Shown: in pieces, positions 7,149-16,309 of the stretch
Numbering within the stretch: the stretch's first letter is position 1
Layout of the letters: every line of letters begins with the position of its first letter
From: Pedobacter alluvionis
Lineage (GTDB): Bacteria > Bacteroidota > Bacteroidia > Sphingobacteriales > Sphingobacteriaceae
Length of the DNA stretch: 64,000 bases
NCBI RefSeq assembly: GCF_003664035.1
Contig: NZ_RCCK01000010.1
Span: forward strand, 744,001-808,000
Direction of reading: 5' to 3'
The notes under the pieces: model-generated
The model's database searches: none
Told to the model about the DNA's origin: nothing
The model's input: only the letters and a program-made list of their open reading frames with translations
Position numbers and translations under genes: made by a program

Positions 7149-9884
7149 ATGAAAAAACATCTATTTTGTCTATTGCTTGGGCTTTATTTACTCCCAATAA
7201 CCTCTTTTGCGCAAAATATTATAAAAGGTAAGGTCACAACATTGAAAGGAGAAGGAATTATGGCCGCTTCTGTTAAGGAGAAAGGTACAGGAAAGGGTAT
7301 TGTTACCGATCAGAATGGAGATTTTCAGATTTCAGTTTCTGATAAAGGAACCTTAGTTGTAAGTGCTATTGGATATGAAACCAGAGAAGTAGTAACAACA
7401 GCCGGACCTTTAACAATTATTTTATCTGAAAGTTCACAAAATCTTGGCGATTTTGTGGTGGTCGGAACCCGTGGTAAAGGCCGCTCTTCTATTCTTACGC
7501 CTGTTCCCGTTGATGTGATTAAAATTAATCAGGTGAACATGCCTACTGCAAAAATGGATTTAACTTCAATTTTAAATGCTGCTTCACCGTCTTTTAATTT
7601 TAACAAACAAAGTGGATCAGATGGTGCAGATCAAATAGATTTGGCTACGCTCAGAGGTTTGGGGCCAGACCAGACATTGGTTTTGGTAAATGGCAAACGT
7701 CGTCACCAAACAGCCTTTGTTGCAGTATTCGGAACCAGGGGAAGAGGGAATTCAGGAACAGATTTAAATGCAATTCCGGAATCTTCGATAGACCGTGTTG
7801 AGATTTTACGCGATGGTGCATCGGCACAATATGGATCGGATGCAATTGCAGGGGTAATTAACTTAATATTGAAAAAGGATGTTGGTGTATTAAGTGTTAA
7901 TACCGGGTATTCAGGTTATTATGATCCAAGAAACAACACCCATTATGCTAAAGAACTTGGGCAGTATCGCCACAGTGGCGCAATTGATGGGAATGCGTTT
8001 TCGTTAGGAGCCAATTATGGTGTTGCACTAGGCAAAAACAATGGTTTTATCAATTTTTCCGGGAACTTTTTTGCTAATGGAAAAACATTTAGGCAAAACC
8101 TGAATACAGATTTAAGTACCAAAGACGGCTTGCCTATTAATACTGTGAGGAGATCTACAGGAGATGGATCAGTAACCTCTGGCGGTTTAATGTATAATAT
8201 GGAGCTGCCAATTGCAAATACAAAAACAGTCATTTACTCTTTTGGAGGTGGTAATGTAAAAGCTTCGGATGCTTATGCATATACCAGAAATTTATCAGAG
8301 CGGCCTGAACGTTTTCCTGACGGGGTTGCAGGAAATCCGATTTTACAAACCACTGTAGATGGAGAAACTTATTTTGATCCGATCATCCAGACTAAAATCC
8401 AGGATTTATCTTTTGCAGCAGGTGTAAAAGGTATCTGGGGTAAAGACTGGAACTGGGATTTAAGCAATACACTAGGCCGTAACAATTTCCATTTTTATGG
8501 CGATCAAACATTTAATGCCTCTCTTGGTGCGGGTAAAACCCATTTTGATGACGGGGGTTTTTCATTTTTGCAAAATACAGTCAACTTTAATTTGAGTAAG
8601 GCAATTCCAACTGTTGCATCGGGATTGAATTTGGCTTTTGGCTTAGAGCATAGATATGAAAACTATAAAATTTACGCAGGAGAAAAAGATTCATATTCTA
8701 ACTATAACCCAGATAAAGCTACAGGTTCTCAAGGTTTTCCGGGTTATCAGCCAGGAGATGAGGTTAACGCGGGCCGATCTAATGTTGCTGCTTATGTTGA
8801 TGCAGAATTGGATGCTACCGATAAGTGGCTTATAGGTGTTGCTGTTAGGGCAGAAAATTACAATGATTTTGGCTTCACCAGTAACTACAAATTTGCGACC
8901 CGTTATAAATTAACAAACAATTTTAATGTTCGTGGATCGATAAGTACAGGTTTTCGTGCACCATCACTACAACAAATTAATTTCAGCAATACGTTTACAA
9001 ACGTGCAGGGAGGCAAGGTTTTCGAAGTTAAAATCGCGCCGAACTACAGCCCAATTACAAAAGCAGCCGGAATTCCAGACCTGAAACAAGAAAAATCTGT
9101 TAATGCAAGTTTAGGCTTTTCGTGGAAACCGGTTTCTGAAATTACGGTAACCCTGGATGGTTATCGCATTAATATTAAAGATAGGGTGGTTTTGTCAGGT
9201 CAGTTTGATGAAAGTATTCCAGCGTTGAAGCCGATATTAAATCAATTGAATGTATCACAGGCACAGTTCTTTGCAAATGCGGTTAACACTACAAATTATG
9301 GTTTGGATTTAGTTGTAGATTACACTAAACGCTTTGACAATAAAAGTATTAAGGTCTTATTTACCGGAAACTTAAATCATTTAAATATTGATAAGATTAA
9401 CATTCCGAACGCTTTAAATGGTTCTTATGAAAATCAGCAGGCATTTTTTAGTGACAGGGAGCAAGCGTATATTAAAGCATCTGCTCCTCCTGTAAAACTG
9501 GGCTTAAACTTAGATTATGGGTTTGGTAATTGGATGGTTGGAACGCATTTTCTATACTATGGCAAAATTTCGATTTTAGGTTATGGTTATGCAAACACTT
9601 ATCCACCATTGGTAGAACTGGATAATGATCCAAGCAAAACAGTTTTAGAACAGTTTAATTATTCAGGCAAAATGGTTACCGATATTTATGGTTCTTACAA
9701 AATCTCGAAAAAAGTGACGGTGTTTTTTGGTGCAGATAACGTTTTTAATATTCACCCTGATTATGGTTACGTACAAGGCGCAAAGCTTTCTGCCTACGAT
9801 GGTGAAACAGGTGGTGCATGGGATGCGGTTCAGATGGGCTTTAATGGTCGGAGGCTCTTTACTAAATTGGCTTTTAATTTTTAA
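7149..9884 (+). CDS. TonB-dependent outer-membrane receptor
   Basis: A 911-residue outer-membrane receptor. A signal peptide (residues 1-21, ending SFAQ) is followed by a CarboxypepD_reg-like beta domain (about 25-95), a plug domain (about 120-240, with RVEILRDGASAQYGSDAIAG) and a 22-strand barrel ending in LFTKLAFNF, whose terminal Phe is the usual BAM signal. It lacks SusD partners, so it is more like a siderophore, cobalamin or metal receptor than a SusC glycan importer. It converges with a PepSY protein gene; a strong terminator follows the stop. The substrate cannot be told from the sequence. Confidence 0.93.
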   Translation: MKKHLFCLLLGLYLLPITSFAQNIIKGKVTTLKGEGIMAASVKEKGTGKGIVTDQNGDFQISVSDKGTLVVSAIGYETREVVTTAGPLTIILSESSQNLGDFVVVGTRGKGRSSILTPVPVDVIKINQVNMPTAKMDLTSILNAASPSFNFNKQSGSDGADQIDLATLRGLGPDQTLVLVNGKRRHQTAFVAVFGTRGRGNSGTDLNAIPESSIDRVEILRDGASAQYGSDAIAGVINLILKKDVGVLSVNTGYSGYYDPRNNTHYAKELGQYRHSGAIDGNAFSLGANYGVALGKNNGFINFSGNFFANGKTFRQNLNTDLSTKDGLPINTVRRSTGDGSVTSGGLMYNMELPIANTKTVIYSFGGGNVKASDAYAYTRNLSERPERFPDGVAGNPILQTTVDGETYFDPIIQTKIQDLSFAAGVKGIWGKDWNWDLSNTLGRNNFHFYGDQTFNASLGAGKTHFDDGGFSFLQNTVNFNLSKAIPTVASGLNLAFGLEHRYENYKIYAGEKDSYSNYNPDKATGSQGFPGYQPGDEVNAGRSNVAAYVDAELDATDKWLIGVAVRAENYNDFGFTSNYKFATRYKLTNNFNVRGSISTGFRAPSLQQINFSNTFTNVQGGKVFEVKIAPNYSPITKAAGIPDLKQEKSVNASLGFSWKPVSEITVTLDGYRINIKDRVVLSGQFDESIPALKPILNQLNVSQAQFFANAVNTTNYGLDLVVDYTKRFDNKSIKVLFTGNLNHLNIDKINIPNALNGSYENQQAFFSDREQAYIKASAPPVKLGLNLDYGFGNWMVGTHFLYYGKISILGYGYANTYPPLVELDNDPSKTVLEQFNYSGKMVTDIYGSYKISKKVTVFFGADNVFNIHPDYGYVQGAKLSAYDGETGGAWDAVQMGFNGRRLFTKLAFNF

Positions 9885-9905
9885 AAGGAACTGAACATAA
9901 ATGCT

Positions 9906-9943
9906 AAAGAGGCTTTTGATCAGTTCAAAAGCCTCTTTTTTTT
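9906..9943 (+). terminator. rho-independent terminator of the TonB receptor
   Basis: Perfect 14-bp stem AAAGAGGCTTTTGA / TCAAAAGCCTCTTT with a 5-nt loop and a run of T. It overlaps the last codons and the stop of the convergent PepSY gene (stop at 9920-9922, in the loop). Confidence 0.9.
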
Positions 9944-11071
9944 CTTTTTCCCCCACCAGATCAAAAATCCGGTAGTGGGCAAGGTTGCAATAATTAATGC
10001 AGCCATAAATGCCAGTATCTTAGTAGGCCAGCCAAATAAGCCACCATCATGAATATCAAGATTTGAATTTCGCCATTTTAAACCCAATGGCTTATTCTGA
10101 TGTAACATTTGATCCGTAAGCAAACCCGTATTTGGATTGAAGTAGAAATAACTTAATCCCCGCCAGGCATCTCCTGAATTAATAATCTGAACGGTAGCCA
10201 TCATACTTGCTTTTTCGTCTTCTGGATAATTTAGCAAGATCGCTTTGTAATTCCCTTTATTTAACCTGATCAGGGTATTTAAGGCCAGGTTACTGGCTAA
10301 GCTGTTTTTATGTTCAGCCGGAGATTGTACATATTCTCTTAACAGCTTCGGCTTTTTAGCTGTGCCCAATGACTTATAAATGCCCAGTTCCCACCATTTA
10401 AATGACCACACCAGGCCTGTGATAACGATTACAAATGCAAATGGAATCACATAAAAACCAAACGTACTGTGCAAATCCCAGTTAAGTCGTTTAAACCTTG
10501 CATTCCACTTAACTGTTAAGCGTTGCCTGATGTTTTTTAGCTTCTTAGGAAGCCAGATGATAAAGCCTGTAATAATGATCACCAAAAACAGGAGTACAGA
10601 AGAGCCTACGATAAAACTCCCAATAGGCTTCTTAAATAGCAAAAATTGATGAATCAGTCTGACTATACTGAAAAATTCATGTTTAAGATCAATAACACCG
10701 AGAACCTTTCCGCTAAACTGATCGATATACACATCTTTATTATATGCTACCTGACCAAGATAAAAAATTGATTTAGCCTTTTTATTGGCTTTAGAAGCTG
10801 AAAATATATAAGCGTACCGATCTGATTTTACTTCCACACGATTAAATTTTTCGTCAACTGGAAGTGCCTTCTGTGCCTTTTCTTCTAAGATATACAAAGG
10901 CAATGGTTTGCCCGCTGCCTTTGTATAAACAATATCCTGATGGAAAAAATTAAACAACTCCTCTTCGAAAACATATATACAACCTGTAAAGGCTACAATA
11001 GTAATGATAACACCACTAATCAGACCAAGCCACAGGTGTATTAAGGCAGCTGTTTTTTTAAATTTTTTCAA
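9920..11071 (-). CDS. PepSY-associated TM helix protein (iron-uptake related)
   Basis: A 383-residue inner-membrane protein with four main hydrophobic helices: residues about 11-33, 135-160, 190-215 and near the C-terminus (AFMAALIIATLPTTGFLIWW). The N-terminal HLWLGLISGVIITIVAFTGCIYVFEEEL and central LNWDLHSTFGFY segments are typical of the PepSY-TM/PiuB family, which in Bacteroidota sits beside TonB siderophore receptors and is thought to reduce or release iron from siderophores. The start must be TTG (11071); no ATG exists between it and an upstream in-frame stop. It begins 4 nt after the upstream receptor gene stop, so the two form an operon. Its basic tail KKKKKRLLN is encoded by the opposing terminator. 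Confidence 0.85.
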   Translation of the reverse strand: MKKFKKTAALIHLWLGLISGVIITIVAFTGCIYVFEEELFNFFHQDIVYTKAAGKPLPLYILEEKAQKALPVDEKFNRVEVKSDRYAYIFSASKANKKAKSIFYLGQVAYNKDVYIDQFSGKVLGVIDLKHEFFSIVRLIHQFLLFKKPIGSFIVGSSVLLFLVIIITGFIIWLPKKLKNIRQRLTVKWNARFKRLNWDLHSTFGFYVIPFAFVIVITGLVWSFKWWELGIYKSLGTAKKPKLLREYVQSPAEHKNSLASNLALNTLIRLNKGNYKAILLNYPEDEKASMMATVQIINSGDAWRGLSYFYFNPNTGLLTDQMLHQNKPLGLKWRNSNLDIHDGGLFGWPTKILAFMAALIIATLPTTGFLIWWGKKKKKRLLN

Positions 11072-11075
11072 GATT

Positions 11076-13556
11076 TTAATTGAAAGTATAACCTAACGTA
11101 AATAAGTAATTTGATGGTGTACCCGGGAAAAGTCTTAAATAATCGTACCCGCCAACCCAGTGCACTTTATTCGTAATATTATTCATGTTAAACTGTACTT
11201 GTACCTTACCAACATTATAATAAAGTGCAGCGTTGAATAAAGTATAGCTTGGAATTGTTTGATTAAAATTCAAAGATAAAATTCTGGAATCTACATAATT
11301 TGAACCAGCACCAATCCCTAATCCTTTCAAAATACCATCATTAAAGTTATATTTTGCCCAAATATTGGCGGTATGATGAGGTGCATTTGGTTTCTGTATG
11401 CCAATTTCTGATGCAACAGGACTATCTGTAATCATTGCCTGATTATAAGAATAAGAAGCCAATATGCTCAATTGAGGAATAACGCGGCCAATAACATCAA
11501 ATTCGATCCCTCTTGAACGTTCTTCGCCTACAGCACGCAAAAGATCTGGTTGGCCGGTAACATTTGCAGGATAAAGCACATTCGTTTGTTTAATCTGGTA
11601 AATGGCTGCAGAGGCTGTTAAGTGATCATCCAGCCAACTTGTTTTTGCACCAAATTCAATCATATTGCTTTTTAAAGGATCAAATGGTCCGCCGGCATTT
11701 GGGTTGGAAATTGCTGAAGCAGTTTGTGGCGTATAACCCATTACATAAGTTCCGTAAAGGTTAATGTTTTGTGTGGCTGAATAAACCAAACCGAATCTGG
11801 GCAATAGTGCTTTAGAGTGTGCTTTTGCTTCTGTTGGTTTAAGGTAATTGGCGAAATCGGTATAATACTCGTAGCGTAGTCCAATCAAGGCCTGTAATTT
11901 ACCAAATTTGATATTGTCTTGTACGTAACCGGCGTGCAGAAAATAGTAGGTTGGATCATAAGCCGCCTGGGTAAAAAAGTTTTTGCTATCATCTTGCATG
12001 CGTTGTGATCCCATTACATCATTCAGGTTGAAAGCTGGCACGTTCGGAACAAGCTGACCGTTGTTAACTAAAAACCGTGCAATGTATTGAGTCGGATTTT
12101 TATCATAATCAGCTTTCACGAAATTTAAAGAACCCGTATTAGCCGCATTTCTATATGATAATGCGGTTAATTGTGATGCACCAACAGGTAGTTTCTCGCT
12201 GGCGAAATCATATCCGGCAACAATAGTTTGTTCTATTTTACCAGTTTTGAGCTTGTAGTTAATAAATCCGGAGAAGTTATCAATATATCTTTTACGGATT
12301 CGGTTAAAAATCTGCATGGCAACTAAATTGGTATTGGCAACTCCTGATGCATTGTAAACATAGTCATTGGCACTTCTGTGCTCATACAAATCTTCGCTGT
12401 ATCCTGTCTTCATGTAAGAAGCTGTAAAATTCAGGTTCTCACTAAAACGGTGATTTAAGGAAAGTGCAACATTATAAGTTTTCTCATTCAGCCGATCGTT
12501 CCCTGTATTTAGTGAAGTTGATTGTGGCGTAGAATATAGGTTTCCATTTCCGAAAACGGATTGTCCACGATCTAAACGGCTTTTTGAATCATTGTAAACC
12601 AGGTCGAAGTTTAAACTGGTGTTTTTCGAAGGTAAAAACGTGAGTGATGGTGCAATAACCACATTTTTATCAAATTGTAAATCGCGGAATGAATTGGCAT
12701 CCTCATAACCAAAGTTTAAGCGATAAAGCAATGTACTATCTTTATTTGCAGGTCCGGTAACGTCGGCAAGGGCACGGAAAGTATTGTAACTTCCCATAGA
12801 AAGGCTCAATGATTTACGGGTTTCTGCCAAAGGTTTTTTGGTTACGCGGTTAATTACACCACCCGGACTCGCATTGCCATAAAGTGCTGATGACGGGCCT
12901 TTTAATACTTCAACACGCTCCAGGTAATTGGCCAGGGGCTGTTTCCAGAAACCAGTGCTGGTACGCATGCCGTTGATTAACTGGGTATTGCTGCCGCCAT
13001 TAATTCTGAAACCACGAATAGTGATGTCATCATAAAATGTGAACTGATTTACGCCGCTGAAGTTTTTAACCACTTCACCAACCCTTACTGCACCCTGATC
13101 TGCAATTAGTTCCTTACTTGCATAAGAAACCGATTGTGGTAAATCTTTTAATAAAATTTCTGATTTACTTCCAATAAATGTGGCGGTATTTTTATAGGTT
13201 TTCTCTTTCCTGCCAGTTATTTCAACCTGTTGTAAATCTGATTTTGTTGGAGATAAGCTCACATTCAAAGTGATTTTATCACGATTCAGATTAATATTTC
13301 TGCTGGTAGTGATGTAACCAACATAGCTGAATTTAATTGTAGATGTGGTTTTGCTCACAGATAAATTAAAATTTCCTTTTTGATCGGTGATTGTTTTTTC
13401 ATTTCCATGATCAGCATATACATTAACTCCAGGGATCACTTCACCGGATTCATCGGTTACTTTACCATTAATGGTCACCACTTCCTGGGCCGAGGCAAGG
13501 GCATAAATACCCGTAAAAACAATCAGAAATAACAGTTTCTTATAAAGATTATACAT
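11076..13556 (-). CDS. TonB-dependent siderophore receptor
   Basis: An 826-residue receptor: signal peptide (1-23, ASAQ), CarboxypepD_reg-like domain (about 27-105), plug with DITIRGFRINGG and YLERVEVLKGPSSALYGNASPGGVINRVTKKP (about 175-240), then a barrel ending NYLFTLGYTFN. The plug and the 'RGFRINGG...LKGPSSALYG' signature place it in the FhuA/FpvA-like siderophore receptor group. The following gene is a PepSY-TM protein with a 4-nt gap, a pairing typical of ferric-siderophore import. A 23-bp near-palindrome at 13574-13596 just upstream looks like an iron-responsive operator. Confidence 0.92.
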   Translation of the reverse strand: MYNLYKKLLFLIVFTGIYALASAQEVVTINGKVTDESGEVIPGVNVYADHGNEKTITDQKGNFNLSVSKTTSTIKFSYVGYITTSRNINLNRDKITLNVSLSPTKSDLQQVEITGRKEKTYKNTATFIGSKSEILLKDLPQSVSYASKELIADQGAVRVGEVVKNFSGVNQFTFYDDITIRGFRINGGSNTQLINGMRTSTGFWKQPLANYLERVEVLKGPSSALYGNASPGGVINRVTKKPLAETRKSLSLSMGSYNTFRALADVTGPANKDSTLLYRLNFGYEDANSFRDLQFDKNVVIAPSLTFLPSKNTSLNFDLVYNDSKSRLDRGQSVFGNGNLYSTPQSTSLNTGNDRLNEKTYNVALSLNHRFSENLNFTASYMKTGYSEDLYEHRSANDYVYNASGVANTNLVAMQIFNRIRKRYIDNFSGFINYKLKTGKIEQTIVAGYDFASEKLPVGASQLTALSYRNAANTGSLNFVKADYDKNPTQYIARFLVNNGQLVPNVPAFNLNDVMGSQRMQDDSKNFFTQAAYDPTYYFLHAGYVQDNIKFGKLQALIGLRYEYYTDFANYLKPTEAKAHSKALLPRFGLVYSATQNINLYGTYVMGYTPQTASAISNPNAGGPFDPLKSNMIEFGAKTSWLDDHLTASAAIYQIKQTNVLYPANVTGQPDLLRAVGEERSRGIEFDVIGRVIPQLSILASYSYNQAMITDSPVASEIGIQKPNAPHHTANIWAKYNFNDGILKGLGIGAGSNYVDSRILSLNFNQTIPSYTLFNAALYYNVGKVQVQFNMNNITNKVHWVGGYDYLRLFPGTPSNYLFTLGYTFN

Positions 13557-13573
13557 TGAAATTTGTTTGGTTT

Positions 13574-13596
13574 TTATTTAGACTTATTTTAAATAA
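13574..13596. promoter_or_regulatory. Fur-like 23-bp palindrome
   Basis: TTATTTAGACTTATTT followed by TAAATAA: 9 of 11 symmetric base pairs match around a central T. It starts 18 bp before the siderophore receptor start codon. AT-rich palindromes of this kind control iron uptake genes in Bacteroidota; Fur binding is an inference. Confidence 0.5.
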
Positions 13597-13707
13597 TGCG
13601 CAAATCTAATATATTTCTGAAATGTTACAAAAGGAAAATAAAATAATTGGAGGATTAGGTGAGTTGGGAAGATGAGTGGTCGGTAAGATATAAGATATTC
13701 AAATAGA

Positions 13708-14943
13708 CTATTTCTTGTTTTTTTCTTCAATCCAAAGCGACATGTATTTTGTACTTTGTACGGTGTGGTGATTTAATATCTGTCCGAAAAAGTTATTTTG
13801 TCGGTGTGTAGTTAGATCTGAAGCTAATCTTTCGATTTCTTTAATGAACTGATCAGCAAAATATTTTGCCGAATATCTTTGGTTAATGATTTGTACACCG
13901 TTCTGCTGTGCAACTTGCCAGGCATTTTTATCCTGATAAAGTTTTAGAGCTTCCTCTATAAAAAGTTCCAGATCATCTTCGATACTGCCATTCCAATCTA
14001 AATTACCTTTCATAGCTTCTGCGCCAACAGATGTAGTTACCGACGGTGTGCCAACCTGCATGGCATCTATAAATTTACCTTTTACACCTGCGCCAAACTG
14101 GATAGGGGCAAGTAATATCCGATGTTTAGCAATGGTTTTCTTAGCATCTACAGCTCTTCCTTTAATTAAGAACTTTTCGCTTTTGTTATCCAGTTGCAAC
14201 ACTTTTTGCGAGGAATAAGATCCGAATATATTCAAATTTGCACTTGGGAGCCTTTTTCTGAGTAGGGGCCAGACTTTGGTTTTTAAAACCTGAACGGTAT
14301 TCCAATTGGGCTCATGAAGGAAATTGCCAATGAAAACAAAATCTGCCCGATCTTCAAAGGAATTCCATTTTTCGATCACCTGCTGATTGATTTCTTCTTC
14401 CAGAAATGGTAAATAATAAATCAGTGAAGGATCAATTTTGAATTGATTTTTCAGGATATCCATCTCCACTTCCGAAATAATTAAAGAGAAATCGCATCTT
14501 AAAATTGAAGCAATTTCTCTTTTAGCAGTATCTGAAAATAAATCTAAAACTTGTTTTTTTTTATCGCTTTGCTGGCGGGCATTTCTCAGGCAATGTAAAT
14601 CTTCAGTATCTAAAATCCTCAATGCATGAGGGCATTCCTGTTGAACCCGCCAGCCATATTGTTCCTCAACCATAAAACGGTCGAACATGACAATTTCAGG
14701 GTTTAGTGTTTTTAAAAATGAATTAAAGCTTTCATCATTCAGCTTTATTTGCTGCTCAATAACAGGAGTTTGTGTGAAATCATAACTGAAATCGCTTTTT
14801 GATGCTGCAGAGGCAAAAGTGATTTCGTAATCTTTGTTCAAAAATAAATCGACCAGTTGAATCATCCGTGTTCCCGCTGCCGATGAAGTAGGCTCGGGCC
14901 AGACTAATCCAATAATCAATAATTTTTTTACGCTTCTAATCAT
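13708..14943 (-). CDS. GT4-family glycosyltransferase
   Basis: A 411-residue GT-B glycosyltransferase. The N-terminal half starts LLIIGLVWPEPTSSAAGTRMIQL, typical of the acceptor domain with an 'xxAGxR' loop; the C-terminal half has DFVFIGNFLHEPNWN, LNIFGSYSS and the donor-binding region LAPIQFGAGVKGKFIDAMQVGTPSVTT (about residues 275-300). The sugar and acceptor are unknown. It stands alone, divergent from miaE, so it is not in an obvious polysaccharide cluster. Confidence 0.82.
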   Translation of the reverse strand: MIRSVKKLLIIGLVWPEPTSSAAGTRMIQLVDLFLNKDYEITFASAASKSDFSYDFTQTPVIEQQIKLNDESFNSFLKTLNPEIVMFDRFMVEEQYGWRVQQECPHALRILDTEDLHCLRNARQQSDKKKQVLDLFSDTAKREIASILRCDFSLIISEVEMDILKNQFKIDPSLIYYLPFLEEEINQQVIEKWNSFEDRADFVFIGNFLHEPNWNTVQVLKTKVWPLLRKRLPSANLNIFGSYSSQKVLQLDNKSEKFLIKGRAVDAKKTIAKHRILLAPIQFGAGVKGKFIDAMQVGTPSVTTSVGAEAMKGNLDWNGSIEDDLELFIEEALKLYQDKNAWQVAQQNGVQIINQRYSAKYFADQFIKEIERLASDLTTHRQNNFFGQILNHHTVQSTKYMSLWIEEKNKK

Positions 14944-15001
14944 TTCTACAAAATAAGCTCTTTTTTTTTGCTCCCTCAGATAAATGTGATTTTCGCAAAT
15001 T

Positions 15002-15045
15002 AAAATCTAGATCTGCGATTATCCACTAAATCTGCGGGATATATA
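15002..15045. repeat. dispersed 'ATCTGCGG/CACAGATT' repeat (family F)
   Basis: Short imperfect tandem units (AATCTAGATCTGCGATTATCC, TAAATCTGCGGGA). Related stretches occur at 21243-21276, 21769-21798, 23656-23795, 27603-27646, 27783-27813 and 56336-56404. Confidence 0.45.
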
Positions 15046-15064
15046 AACGTATCTTAAATATTCC

Positions 15065-15072
15065 TAATTTTG
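15065..15072 (+). promoter_or_regulatory. -7 box of miaE
   Basis: TAATTTTG, 22 nt before the miaE ATG. Matches TAnnTTTG; -33 element not clear. Confidence 0.5.
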
Positions 15073-15094
15073 CAGCTCAATTACAAAGCACCGG

Positions 15095-15676
15095 ATGTTA
15101 GGATTAAAATTATTGACAGACCCACGTTGGGCAAATATTGCAGAATCTAATTTAGAAGAAATTTTATCTGACCATGCCTGGTGTGAGCAAAAAGCAGCAT
15201 CCAATGCGATTACTTTAATTACTCAAAATTCAGAACATCAGGATCTTGTAGATGAGTTAACAGCGATTGCCATTGAAGAGATGCAGCATTTCCAGATGGT
15301 TATTGAAATTATAAAAAAACGGGGTTATACTTTAAGTCGCGAGCGGAAAGATGACTATGTTGGTCGTTTGGTGAAATTCAGTAAAAAAGACGGAAGCCGT
15401 AATCAGGCTTTTATAGACAGACTTTTATTTGCAGCGATGATTGAAGCCCGAAGCTGCGAACGTTTCAGGGTACTTTCGTTAAATATTAAAGATCAGGAAC
15501 TCGCCAAGTTTTATCATGAGCTGATGGTTTCAGAAGCAGGACATTACACCACATTTTTAAACTTTGCCCGTAAATACAGTACTGATGTGGATGTAGACAA
15601 ACGCTGGAGAGAGTGGCTGGATTTTGAAGGGGAGTTGATTCAGAGTTTTGGAACTAAAGAGGCTATACATGGTTAA
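15095..15676 (+). CDS. miaE: tRNA-(ms2io6A) hydroxylase MiaE
   Basis: A 193-residue ferritin-like di-iron monooxygenase. It has the helix-bundle ligand pattern: E near DHAWCEQKAASNA, EEMQHFQMV (ExxH), EARSCERFRVLS and EAGHYTTF (ExxH). MiaE hydroxylates the isopentenyl chain of 2-methylthio-N6-isopentenyladenosine at tRNA position 37. The protein is short relative to gamma-proteobacterial MiaE (about 250) but usual for Bacteroidota. The ATG is preceded by a probable promoter; the next gene starts 10 nt after the stop. Confidence 0.88.
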   Translation: MLGLKLLTDPRWANIAESNLEEILSDHAWCEQKAASNAITLITQNSEHQDLVDELTAIAIEEMQHFQMVIEIIKKRGYTLSRERKDDYVGRLVKFSKKDGSRNQAFIDRLLFAAMIEARSCERFRVLSLNIKDQELAKFYHELMVSEAGHYTTFLNFARKYSTDVDVDKRWREWLDFEGELIQSFGTKEAIHG

Positions 15677-15686
15677 TTCTCTATAA

Positions 15687-16307
15687 ATGACTGATGAAGA
15701 ATTAAAAGATTTTTTCAAATCTTATGACTTATTAATATCTGATTTCAAATTCTTAGCTAAAGGTATAATGAAAGATCAAACACCTATTAGCAAAGTAGAC
15801 ATAATAGCCTTAAGTATTATAAATAGAACAATTGCAATAGTTGAAGGATTTAGAACTTTAATTAATAATAATAATACCTACTCTGCACTACACTTGATAA
15901 GGATTCAAATAGATAATTTAATCCGCTATTTTTCAATATTGATTGCGGAAGATGATAATTATATAGATTACATTTTGAATGGTAATCAAATAAATAAGTT
16001 TAAAGATAAAAATGGTAAAATTTTTTCTGATAGATATTTAGTCGACAAAATTGAAAAATCCTATCAAGGTGTAAATCCTTTGTATTTAAAATACTGTGGG
16101 CATATTCATTTCGGAATAGAGCACATAGAACGTATAAAAATGTCATCTGATAATCTCGAAGCACTGTATACTGTTGTCGTTGGAGATTTAGAAAACTATT
16201 CCAATGAAGAAAAAAATGAGTATATTATTGATTTTACAGCGGTTTCACTTAAAATCCTAGAGATAATAGGCGATTGGTTAAAAACAAAAGAAAAGTATGT
16301 ATATTAA
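15687..16307 (+). CDS. hypothetical helical protein (DUF5677/HEPN-like?)
   Basis: A 206-residue, mostly helical, cytoplasmic protein with no signal peptide. The segment ALHLIRIQIDNLIRYFSIL and the later YCGHIHFGIEHI resemble the helix pattern of DUF5677-like or HEPN-fold proteins, but this is weak. Its DNA is clearly more AT-rich than its neighbours and rich in Asn and Ile codons, which suggests recent acquisition. It begins 10 nt after miaE and converges tightly with the DUF3810 gene (2-nt gap). Function unknown. Confidence 0.55.
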   Translation: MTDEELKDFFKSYDLLISDFKFLAKGIMKDQTPISKVDIIALSIINRTIAIVEGFRTLINNNNTYSALHLIRIQIDNLIRYFSILIAEDDNYIDYILNGNQINKFKDKNGKIFSDRYLVDKIEKSYQGVNPLYLKYCGHIHFGIEHIERIKMSSDNLEALYTVVVGDLENYSNEEKNEYIIDFTAVSLKILEIIGDWLKTKEKYVY

Positions 16308-16309
16308 TT

